A DNA stretch of 24,452 nucleotides, taken from contig DASPWT010000069.1 of NCBI GenBank assembly GCA_035637655.1, positions 1 through 24,452 of the forward strand, in the 5' to 3' direction. The translations under genes were made by a program, and so were the position numbers. This document shows positions 13,605-20,117 of this stretch, one piece after another. Numbering within the stretch: the stretch's first letter is position 1; every line of letters begins with the position of its first letter. Origin of the DNA: VBDM01 sp035637655 (GTDB taxonomy: Bacteria; Pseudomonadota; Gammaproteobacteria; Burkholderiales; SG8-39). The notes under the pieces are model-generated. The model saw only the letters and a program-made list of their open reading frames with translations. It was not told the DNA's origin and did no database searches.

Positions 13605-14591
13605 ATGCAAACCAGTGGATTTCTGAAACCGCGCATCATCGACGTCCAGGGCATCGCCCCCAATCACGCCAAAGTGGTGATGGAGCCGTTCGAGCGCGGG
13701 TATGGCCATACGCTCGGCAATGCGCTGCGCCGCGTTCTGCTTTCGTCGATGCCCGGATTCGCAGCGACCGAAGTGCAGATCGCGGGAGTTCTTCATGAAT
13801 ATTCCACGATCGAGGGCGTCCAGGAAGACGTCGTCGATATCCTGCTCAACCTCAAGGGCGTGGTGCTCAAGCTTCACAACAGCGAAGATGCGCTGCTCAA
13901 CCTTAAGAAAAAAGGCGAGGGTCCGGTGACCGCGGGCGACATCGAGGCCACGCACGACGTCGAAATCATCAACCCTGAGCACGTGATCGCGCACCTCTCT
14001 CCCGGGGGCAAGATCGAGATGCAGATCAAGGTCGAGAACGGCCGCGGATACCTCCCCGGGAATCTCCGCGTCGTCCCCGAGGAATCCAAGGGTATCGGCA
14101 AGATCATACTGGACGCTTCCTTCTCGCCCGTCAGACGGGTGTCCTATTCGGTCGAATCGGCGCGCGTCGAACAGCGCACCGATCTCGACAAGCTCATCAT
14201 CGACATCGAGACGAACGGTGTGATCGAGCCCGAGGAGGCGATCCGTTACGCCGCGAGGATCCTGGTCGATCAGCTTTCCGTTTTCGCGGCGCTCGAAGGC
14301 ACGGCTCCGGCGGTCGAGGAAAGGAAGGCCCCGCAGGTCGATCCGATCCTGCTGCGTCCGGTGGACGATCTCGAGCTCACCGTGCGCTCGGCGAATTGCC
14401 TCAAGGCGGAAAACATCTATTACATCGGCGACCTGATCCAGCGCACCGAGACCGAGCTTCTCAAGACGCCCAATCTAGGCCGAAAATCGCTCAACGAGAT
14501 CAAGGAAGTGCTGGCCTCGCGCGGGCTGACGCTCGGCATGAAACTCGAGAACTGGCCGCCAGCCGGTTTGGAAACCGCGCGTACCTCCTGA
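13605..14591 (+). CDS. rpoA: RNA polymerase alpha subunit
   Basis: RpoA dimerises to nucleate RNA polymerase assembly; its C-terminal domain binds UP elements and activators. The ATG at 13605 follows GAGGG by 7 bases and gives 328 residues (329 in E. coli). The N-terminal domain has PFERGYGHTLGNALRRVLLS, GVQEDVVDILLNLKG, LSPGGKIEMQIKVENGRGY and TNGVIEPEEAIRYAARIL. After a short linker, the C-terminal domain reads LRPVDDLELTVRSANCLKAE, NIYYIGDLIQRTETELLKTP and NLGRKSLNEIKEVLASRGL. It ends with KLENWPPAGLETARTS. Length and order are normal. Confidence 0.99.
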   Translation: MQTSGFLKPRIIDVQGIAPNHAKVVMEPFERGYGHTLGNALRRVLLSSMPGFAATEVQIAGVLHEYSTIEGVQEDVVDILLNLKGVVLKLHNSEDALLNLKKKGEGPVTAGDIEATHDVEIINPEHVIAHLSPGGKIEMQIKVENGRGYLPGNLRVVPEESKGIGKIILDASFSPVRRVSYSVESARVEQRTDLDKLIIDIETNGVIEPEEAIRYAARILVDQLSVFAALEGTAPAVEERKAPQVDPILLRPVDDLELTVRSANCLKAENIYYIGDLIQRTETELLKTPNLGRKSLNEIKEVLASRGLTLGMKLENWPPAGLETARTS

Positions 14592-14613
14592 ATCGAGGCG
14601 AAGGGATAAGAAG

Positions 14614-15012
14614 ATGCGCCACCGCCACGGACTCAGAAAGCTCAACCGCACCAGCAGCCATCGCCTGGCGATGCTGCGCAACATGATCGTCTCGCTGTTG
14701 AAGCACGAGGTCATCCAAACCACTCTTCCCAAGGCAAAGGAGCTGCGCCGCGTGGTCGAGCCCATGATCACGCTCGGCAAGCAAGCCACGCTCGCCAACC
14801 GGCGCCTCGCGTTCAACCGCTTGCGCGACCGCGGCATCGTGACGAAGCTCTTCGCCGAGCTCGGGCCGCGCTACGCCAAGCGAAACGGTGGGTACCTGCG
14901 CATCCTGAAATACGGGTTCAGGAAGGGGGACAATGCGCCGATGGCGCTGGTCGAATTGCTCGACCGGCCCGAGCTGAAGGAAGAGCCCAAGGCGGCGGAG
15001 GCCAAAGCGTAG
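14614..15012 (+). CDS. rplQ: 50S ribosomal protein L17
   Basis: L17 lies near the tunnel exit of the 50S subunit. The 132-residue product begins MRHRHGLRKLNRTSSHRLAM and contains LLKHEVIQTTLPKAKELRRV, ANRRLAFNRLRDRGIVTKLF and YAKRNGGYLRILKYGFRKGD. It ends with a short KEEPKAAEAKA tail. GAAGGGATAAGAAG precedes the ATG. It is the last gene of the alpha cluster. The next gene is convergent, and only 17 bases lie between the two stop codons. I see no hairpin with a U-run there, so termination may be Rho-dependent or lie inside the opposing gene. Confidence 0.98.
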   Translation: MRHRHGLRKLNRTSSHRLAMLRNMIVSLLKHEVIQTTLPKAKELRRVVEPMITLGKQATLANRRLAFNRLRDRGIVTKLFAELGPRYAKRNGGYLRILKYGFRKGDNAPMALVELLDRPELKEEPKAAEAKA

Positions 15013-15029
15013 TCGTTTCGGTTGCTCGC

Positions 15030-16301
15030 TCAGCGGATGAGGATCGCCCGGTAGTCGTTGACGTTGGTCCGAGTCGGCCCCGTTACGACAAGGTCTTCGA
15101 GCCGCGAGAAAAACCCGTACGCGTCATTGTCGGCGAGCAGTTTCTTGGCGTCGAGCCCGAGACGTGCCCCGCGCATGAGCGAGTCGGGCAAAAGTACCGC
15201 ACCCGCATTGTCTTCCGAGCCGTCGATGCCGTCTGTGTCGCAGGCGATTGCGCAGACGTTCGGGTTACCGGCGAGGTCTATTCCGAGGGACAGCAGGAAT
15301 TCGGTGCAGCGCCCGCCGCGCCCGTTGCCGCGCACGGTGACCGTGCATTCGCCTCCGGAAATCAGCGCGACCGGCGGCTTCACCGGGTCGGCGTGTTGCG
15401 CGATTTGGCGCGCAAGCGCTGCGTACACTTTCGCCACCTCGGATGCCTCGCCCGTCACGCTGTCGCCGAGGTTCATGGGGTGAATCCGGTGCACATGGAA
15501 AAATTCCTGCGCCGCACGCAGCGCCTGCCGTGCTGTGGCGATGACGCGGTTTTCGACGCGTGCGAAAATCCTGTCCCCCGGTTTGGGTGTTTCCGAAACC
15601 TCTCCGCCTGCGCCTCGCTCCAGGTGCTCCCTGACCGCCGGAGCCGTGTTCACACCGTAGCGATGGAGAACTTCGAGCGCATCGCGGTACGTCGTCGGGT
15701 CTGGCGCACACGGACCGGAGGCGATGTGGGTGGGATCGTCGCCTGTAACGTCCGAAATGATGAGCGCGAGCACGGGTGCCCTGCACGCCGCGGCGAGCCG
15801 GCCCCCTTGGATCGCTGAAAGGTGTTTTCGCACGGTGTTTATGTCCTGAATCGGCGCACCACTGCGAAGCAGTTCCCTCGTCGTCGCTTTCAGCGCTTCC
15901 ATGCCGACGGCCTCGACCGGAAGGCTGAGCAGCGCCGAGCCGCCGCCGGATATGAGGGCGAGCAGCAGGTCGTTCGGCGCAAGGCTTCTGACCCGTTGCA
16001 GAATTTCTTTCGCAGCCGACTCGCCCGTCTCGTCTGGAACCGGGTGTCCGGCTTCGATCACCTTGACGCGGCGTGTCGGCAGCCCGTGCCGGTAGCGGGT
16101 GATGACCAAGCCCTCCAGCGCCGCGTCCTCGGGCCAATGCTGTTCGACCGCAAGCGCCATCGAGGCAGCGGCCTTGCCCGCGCCGATCACCAGCGTCCTG
16201 CCCGAAGGCGGGGTCGGGAGATGCGGGGGAAGAATCTTGAGCGGGTCGGCGGCAGCTACTGCGGCGTGGAAGCTCTCGATGAGTAGTTGCTTGGGATTCA
16301 T
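15030..16301 (-). CDS. Glycerate 2-kinase (MOFRL family; GckA/TtuD-like)
   Basis: The 423-residue product matches bacterial glycerate 2-kinases, older annotations of which read hydroxypyruvate reductase (TtuD). They phosphorylate D-glycerate to 2-phosphoglycerate in the cytoplasm. Family motifs are VIGAGKAAASMA with Lys43, ALISGGGSALLSLP (115-128), QDINTVRKHLSAIQGGRLA, LIISDVTGDDPTHIASGP, ISGGECTVTVRGNGRGGRCT (314-333), ACDTDGIDGSEDNAGA (353-368) and VVTGPTRTNVNDYRAIL at the end. It is convergent with rplQ and lies 22 bases behind an alpha/beta hydrolase and a gentisate dioxygenase gene on the same strand, so the three probably form one transcript. The SD is weak. Confidence 0.93.
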   Translation of the reverse strand: MNPKQLLIESFHAAVAAADPLKILPPHLPTPPSGRTLVIGAGKAAASMALAVEQHWPEDAALEGLVITRYRHGLPTRRVKVIEAGHPVPDETGESAAKEILQRVRSLAPNDLLLALISGGGSALLSLPVEAVGMEALKATTRELLRSGAPIQDINTVRKHLSAIQGGRLAAACRAPVLALIISDVTGDDPTHIASGPCAPDPTTYRDALEVLHRYGVNTAPAVREHLERGAGGEVSETPKPGDRIFARVENRVIATARQALRAAQEFFHVHRIHPMNLGDSVTGEASEVAKVYAALARQIAQHADPVKPPVALISGGECTVTVRGNGRGGRCTEFLLSLGIDLAGNPNVCAIACDTDGIDGSEDNAGAVLLPDSLMRGARLGLDAKKLLADNDAYGFFSRLEDLVVTGPTRTNVNDYRAILIR

Positions 16302-16323
16302 CGGCGACTTACCCGGCTCCGGC

Positions 16324-17169
16324 CTACAGGCTCATCATTTTCAGCACGGCCCTGAACAAGCCGCTGCCCGGGTAGCACAACTGATCGAGCACGGTGAAAT
16401 GATTCGCGCCGGGGCAGGGGATGTCGGCGCGGCGCACCTTGCCCCATTTTTCGGCGATCAACCTGTTCTGAATGTGAAACCCCTCGTTCTCTTTCTCCCC
16501 GACCGCGGTGTAGAGCGGCGCGTCGGTCGCCGGCGGCATGGAAGCGGGGCTTACTCTGAGTGCGGCTTTTTCGGTGAGGCGCACGTCGCCGTTCACCGAA
16601 GGCACCTTGACGATCTCGGTCAGGTCATACAAGCCGCTGATCGAGAGCGCGGCCGCCACCACTTGCTTCGGCAAGTCGGGGGAGTATTTGGGCCACAGGC
16701 AGGCGAGCATCATGGCGGCGAGATGTCCCCCTGCGGAATGCCCGCAGAGGTGGAGTCGGTTTGCGGGCGCGCCGAAATTGGCGCCGTTGCGGTAGAGCCA
16801 AGCGCAGGCCTGCACCATCTGCATCACGATGTCTTCGACCTGCACGGCGGGGCAGAGCGCGTAATTCGGAATCGCCACGGTGATTCCGGCCTGAACCAGC
16901 GCCGGCGCGACGAACGAGAACCGCTTCTTGTCCAGGGAACGCCAGTAGCCGCCGTGGATGTACATCAGCAAGCCGCGGCTCTCGCCTCTAGGTTTGAAAA
17001 TGTCCAGTTTTTCCGCGTCGGTAACACCGTAGGGCACATCGAGATAGCCCTCGAGGCTTGCGCGCGCCCGCTCCGAGTCTCTCTCCCAGCGCTCGAAAAT
17101 CCGTTCGAAACCCGAGACGACCAGACGCGGGTTGTAGAGCAGGTCGTAGTTGGTTCCTCCCGCGTTCAT
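16324..17169 (-). CDS. Alpha/beta hydrolase, esterase/arylformamidase-like (HGGYW type)
   Basis: The 281-residue product is an alpha/beta hydrolase of the hormone-sensitive-lipase/arylformamidase kind. Visible features are the oxyanion motif YIHGGYW (70-76), the nucleophile elbow GHSAGGH with Ser145, and a C-terminal His257 in PGANHFTVLDQL. A probable acid residue lies in the GEKENEGFHIQ segment (224-234). The N-terminal YDLLYNPRLVVSGFERIFERW resembles kynurenine-formamidase-like proteins, but substrate cannot be assigned. No signal peptide is seen, so it is cytoplasmic. It lies 43 bases after the dioxygenase gene and 22 bases before the glycerate kinase gene. A hydrolytic step on an ester, amide or lactone linked to the aromatic pathway is an inference. 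Confidence 0.85.
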   Translation of the reverse strand: MNAGGTNYDLLYNPRLVVSGFERIFERWERDSERARASLEGYLDVPYGVTDAEKLDIFKPRGESRGLLMYIHGGYWRSLDKKRFSFVAPALVQAGITVAIPNYALCPAVQVEDIVMQMVQACAWLYRNGANFGAPANRLHLCGHSAGGHLAAMMLACLWPKYSPDLPKQVVAAALSISGLYDLTEIVKVPSVNGDVRLTEKAALRVSPASMPPATDAPLYTAVGEKENEGFHIQNRLIAEKWGKVRRADIPCPGANHFTVLDQLCYPGSGLFRAVLKMMSL

Positions 17170-17212
17170 GGGGAAGGCCGCCCGTGGGCGGCACCCGAAC
17201 AGTCGCTACGAC

Positions 17213-18253
17213 CTAAAACGTTTCGCGCCAGAGATCGAGCGCCTGCTGCACCGGCCGGTCGGAGAAGCTGAAAAGCACGGCCTGCTCGTCCGCTTCGAGC
17301 CGGTAAGGCATCCATGACGGGCAGACGAACACGTCTCTCGGTCCGAAGGCGAGCGTCTCGCCGTTGACCTGGCATCTTCCCCTGCCCTCGACCACGGCGT
17401 ACACGGTCGAGTCAGTCGAGTGGTAATCCTTGCCCTTGAATCCCTTCGGGAGGAGTTGCATGAAGGTACCGATCGTCGGCATCGCCCAGTCGCCTGTCAC
17501 GGGATTGGTGTATTGCAGCTTGTAGCCCCAGCAGCGATGCGCGTCCTGGGCCTGCTTCATCGTCTCGAGGGCTTCGCGGGTGCGCCCGTACGGGTACCAG
17601 AATAACGGCGAAGTGCGGCTCTTCGCCCTGTACTCCACGGGTTTCATGGTATTGCCGAATTGCGCGAGGTTGTCGCCCTCGGTGCGGCCGGTATGCTGCG
17701 CTGCCTGCGGCCCCTTTTCCATGAACTGGGCATCGAGCAATTCGACGAGCGGGACGTCGAGGCCGTCCATCCATACCATCGGTTCTTCCGAGGGGTTGCC
17801 ATGGTCGTGGAAAGTCCACGACGGCGTGATGACGAAATCTCCCACGCTCATGGTCACTTTTTCGCCGTCCACGGCGGTGTAGGCGCCCCTGCCGAGCAAG
17901 ATGAAGCGCAGCGCGGATTGCGAGTGCCGATGCAAAGGCGCAACTTCCCCGGGCAGGATCAGCTGCAGTCCGGCGTAAAGGCTGTGGGTAATGCTCGAGC
18001 GACCCCGCAGCCCAGGGTTTTCCAGCACCAAAACGCGTCGCTCGGCCTCCTTCGCGGTGATGAGGCGCCCGGCCTCCTGGATCCAGGGCCACATCTGGTC
18101 CCATTTCCAGAGGTGAGGCTTGCACGGCGTGTTAGGAGTGGGGGTGATAATGCCGTGCAGGACCTCCCACAGGGGCGTGACATTGGCCCTGTCGATCTTG
18201 TCGTAGAACGCCTTGCGTTTGGCGGCGACGTTGTTTTGCAGCACGGCGGACAA
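17213..18253 (-). CDS. Gentisate 1,2-dioxygenase (bicupin)
   Basis: Gentisate 1,2-dioxygenase opens 2,5-dihydroxybenzoate to maleylpyruvate with Fe(II). The TTG at 18253, six bases behind GGAGG, gives 346 residues, the family's usual size. The frame stays open upstream, but that part does not resemble the family. Near the N-terminus are NVTPLWEVLHGIITPTPN and HLWKWDQMWPWIQEAGRLIT. The first cupin has LHRHSQSALRFILLGRGAYT (His108, His110) and PSWTFHDHGN (His149), the expected iron ligands. The second cupin keeps STVYAVVEGRGRCQVNGE and FSFSDRPVQQALDLWRE but reads SWMPYRLE where a His often occurs. A salicylate or 1-hydroxy-2-naphthoate dioxygenase is an alternative within the same family. Confidence 0.88.
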   Translation of the reverse strand: MSAVLQNNVAAKRKAFYDKIDRANVTPLWEVLHGIITPTPNTPCKPHLWKWDQMWPWIQEAGRLITAKEAERRVLVLENPGLRGRSSITHSLYAGLQLILPGEVAPLHRHSQSALRFILLGRGAYTAVDGEKVTMSVGDFVITPSWTFHDHGNPSEEPMVWMDGLDVPLVELLDAQFMEKGPQAAQHTGRTEGDNLAQFGNTMKPVEYRAKSRTSPLFWYPYGRTREALETMKQAQDAHRCWGYKLQYTNPVTGDWAMPTIGTFMQLLPKGFKGKDYHSTDSTVYAVVEGRGRCQVNGETLAFGPRDVFVCPSWMPYRLEADEQAVLFSFSDRPVQQALDLWRETF

Positions 18254-18357
18254 CTGGCTCCTCCGGGGGGCCGAGACGAGAAGCGATTCTCCGCCAAAGG
18301 GGGCGGCCGCGGCAAAAAATGCCGGTCCTATTCCCCTAAGACCTTGAGATCTCCGAT

Positions 18358-18372
18358 GTGGGCACTGCCCAC
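18358..18372. promoter_or_regulatory. GTGGGCA-C-TGCCCAC palindrome, candidate operator
   Basis: Perfect 7-bp arms flank a single base (18358-18364 and 18366-18372). It lies about 105 bases upstream of the gentisate dioxygenase start. Its outer GTGGG/CCCAC halves are the same as in the cluster at 18559-18590. It could be a binding site for a dimeric regulator. Confidence 0.4.
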
Positions 18373-18467
18373 CCTTGCAGCTACTCTCCATAAGTCGAGA
18401 TACTAACGTAGAGCACCCGGGCTGACTTCTGGAGAGGGAGCGGTTCCCGGTGGTCACACCATGTATC

Positions 18468-18525
18468 CTTGGTCGTATTGATATAATACATTGATAAATA
18501 GAAATATATATATTATACGACCAAG
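18468..18525. repeat. AT-rich island bounded by an 11-bp perfect inverted repeat
   Basis: CTTGGTCGTAT (18468-18478) and ATACGACCAAG (18515-18525) are perfect inverted copies around 36 bases that are almost entirely A and T, including TATAAT at 18482-18487. GTATT-GATAT-AATAC (18475-18489) is a smaller nested inverted repeat. The composition is unlike the GC-rich surroundings. It may be a double operator, a promoter or the scar of a small element. Confidence 0.55.
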
Positions 18526-18558
18526 CATGAGCGCGCGCTTACATATGAGGGAGTGCCT

Positions 18559-18590
18559 AAGTGGGATAAATCCCACTATTAGTCCCACTT
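18559..18590. promoter_or_regulatory. GTGGGAT/ATCCCAC operator-like cluster with alternative pairing
   Basis: AAGTGGGA (18559-18566) can pair with TCCCACTT (18583-18590). Alternatively GTGGGAT (18561-18567) can pair with ATCCCAC (18570-18576) around two bases. Three half-sites therefore lie within 32 bases. The cluster ends 21 bases upstream of the -35 box at 18612, a typical place for an activator site. Confidence 0.5.
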
Positions 18591-18611
18591 TCACGATGGG
18601 CAAAATTGTGG

Positions 18612-18640
18612 TTGACCCTCGCTGCGGGGCATCTTGTAAT
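18612..18640 (+). promoter_or_regulatory. Sigma70-type promoter for the HTH-methyltransferase/MTHFR unit
   Basis: TTGACC (18612-18617) and TGTAAT (18635-18640) have a 17-base spacer, five of six matches in each box. Transcription would start near 18647. AAGGAGG lies at 18664-18670 and the GTG start at 18676, giving a leader of about 30 bases. Confidence 0.7.
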
Positions 18641-18675
18641 AGCGCGAAGCGGCAGTCGCTCATAAGGAGGGGGAC

Positions 18676-20094
18676 GTGACGGCTGAGCAGTTGCTGAGCG
18701 AAATCGCGGATTACTGCAGGCGTGTCGGCATGGCCGAGTCGACCTTCGGGCGGCGCGCCGTAAACGACGGGAAGCTCGTGAGCCGGCTGCGGATCGGCGG
18801 ACGCGTGACCATGGAAACCATGGAGCGCGTGCGCACGTTCATGTCGGAGCATCGATCGATCGAAACCCGCGGTTTGGTGCGGCTGCGGTCCTCGGCCGGG
18901 AGCCTGACCGGCGGTGAGGGCGCGGTGCCGGATCAACCCAAGATCGCCGTGCCCTCCGGGGCGAAGGACGGGTCGAAGACCAGCTTCCGTTTCTACGACA
19001 ACCGCCAGAAGTACCTGCTGTTCGTCAGCACCTGCAGCGAGAAGTGGGTGGTCGCGCAGCGCGTCGGTATGGAACTCGCCAATATTCATCCACGGCCTCC
19101 CTCGGTAAGGGTCTTCGATGCCGGTGTCGGCGACGGCACCGTGCTCGCCCGCGTCATGCGCGCCATGCACCAGCGCTATCCGACGATGCCTTTCTACATC
19201 GTCGGCAAGGAAATCAGCCTAGAGGACGTGCGGCTCGCTCTCGATCGCATGCCGGACCGCTTCTTCGAGCATCCGGCGACCGTGCTCGTCATGACTAATC
19301 TCTACTACTCGGAGGCGCCGTGGCTCACGCCGAAATCGGTCACGGCCGCCACCAGTCTCGTCTGGAAAGAGGTCGCGCTCACCGGCGCGACTTCCAGCGA
19401 GTTCGAACAGCAAATCACCGAGCTGCAGCCGTTCCTGAACGAGCACTGGCGCGCGTCGGTGAGCAAGACGAGCGGCAACCCCGCCTATGCGAAGCCGGTG
19501 ATGCTGGTGTTTTACCGGGAAGATCACAAATTCCTGCTCGACCAGGTGCTGCCGCGCCGCGGCGTCGCCCGCGCCGACTACGACCTGGTCATCGCGTCGC
19601 AGCCTTACCGTGCCCGCGCTTCGGCCGAGTTCAAGGCGACCAAGGTTCTCGCGCCGCTCGCGCGGAGCCTTGCGCCGGGCGGGCGGATGATCGCGATCCA
19701 TTCCCACGGCCGGGACCCGGGCCTGGAGATCGTGCAGCGTATCTGGCCGGGCGAAAACCCGTTCCAGACCGATCGCCACTCGCTCCTGAAGGCCACCCGC
19801 GCCGAGCTCGGAAGCGACGGCCGCGACCTCAATTTCAACGCCTACGCCGACAACCGCTCGATATTCCGCTACGAGATGCACACGCTGCCCGAGGAAATCG
19901 GCGACGCGATCGGCACCTCGACCCTGCTCGCCGCGTGGAACGCCGCAGTCTACGTGGCGCAGATCGAGGATCAGCGCCTGGGAGAGGTCATGGGGGACCG
20001 GGGCTACCTCGAAGCCACGCAGGAGGTGCTGCGCCGCCACAGGGGGCTGTGGTTCCTCGACGAGTCTTACGTGATCTCGCGCAAACGCGACTGA
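18676..20094 (+). CDS. HTH-like domain fused to a SAM-methyltransferase-like domain
   Basis: I do not recognise a named family for the whole 472-residue product. Residues 1-60 (LLSEIADYCRRVGMAESTFG, then RRAVNDGKLVSRLRIGGRVT) resemble a small helix-turn-helix module seen as short proteins in proteobacteria. After a linker, the second part has a methyltransferase motif I, VRVFDAGVGDGTVLARVM (144-161), an acidic residue in the following strand (VGKEIS, Glu179), and DYDLVIASQPYRAR (301-314) in the place of motif IV. Later, LAPGGRMIAIHSHGRDPG (332-349) resembles motif VI. A start at GTG is set by AAGGAGG five bases upstream. It precedes an MTHFR-like gene by 23 bases. Methylation of a small molecule, DNA binding, or both are possible; substrate is unknown. 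Confidence 0.75.
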   Translation: MTAEQLLSEIADYCRRVGMAESTFGRRAVNDGKLVSRLRIGGRVTMETMERVRTFMSEHRSIETRGLVRLRSSAGSLTGGEGAVPDQPKIAVPSGAKDGSKTSFRFYDNRQKYLLFVSTCSEKWVVAQRVGMELANIHPRPPSVRVFDAGVGDGTVLARVMRAMHQRYPTMPFYIVGKEISLEDVRLALDRMPDRFFEHPATVLVMTNLYYSEAPWLTPKSVTAATSLVWKEVALTGATSSEFEQQITELQPFLNEHWRASVSKTSGNPAYAKPVMLVFYREDHKFLLDQVLPRRGVARADYDLVIASQPYRARASAEFKATKVLAPLARSLAPGGRMIAIHSHGRDPGLEIVQRIWPGENPFQTDRHSLLKATRAELGSDGRDLNFNAYADNRSIFRYEMHTLPEEIGDAIGTSTLLAAWNAAVYVAQIEDQRLGEVMGDRGYLEATQEVLRRHRGLWFLDESYVISRKRD

Positions 20095-20117
20095 CGCGGA
20101 AGCAAACGGGCCCGACG

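Larger units (their letters stand above)
18254..18675. other. Divergent control region between the gentisate and methyltransferase units
   Basis: This 422-base stretch separates two divergently transcribed units. It holds a GTGGGCA/TGCCCAC palindrome (18358-18372), an AT-rich island flanked by an 11-bp inverted repeat (18468-18525), a GTGGGA/TCCCAC cluster (18559-18590), a sigma70 promoter (18612-18640) and AAGGAGG at 18664-18670. The reading frames within it are short or do not resemble proteins, so I regard it as regulatory. No good promoter for the dioxygenase unit is obvious. TAGTAT on the minus strand near 18400 could be a weak -10. Confidence 0.7.

Noticed and set aside
15013..15029. 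Intrinsic terminator between rplQ and the glycerate kinase gene
   Set aside because: Only 17 bases separate the stops and no hairpin followed by a T-run is visible on either strand.
18254..18457. N-terminal extension of the gentisate dioxygenase frame to 18457
   Set aside because: The added residues have no resemblance to the family, include the palindrome at 18358-18372, and a well-placed SD and family length support the TTG at 18253.
18527..18679. A 50-codon open frame (MSARLHMRECLSG...) whose TGA overlaps the GTG of the HTH-methyltransferase
   Set aside because: The promoter at 18612-18640 and the operator repeats lie inside it, its codons do not show the GC-rich third positions of the neighbours, and no good SD precedes its ATG. 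A leader peptide cannot be excluded but is unsupported.
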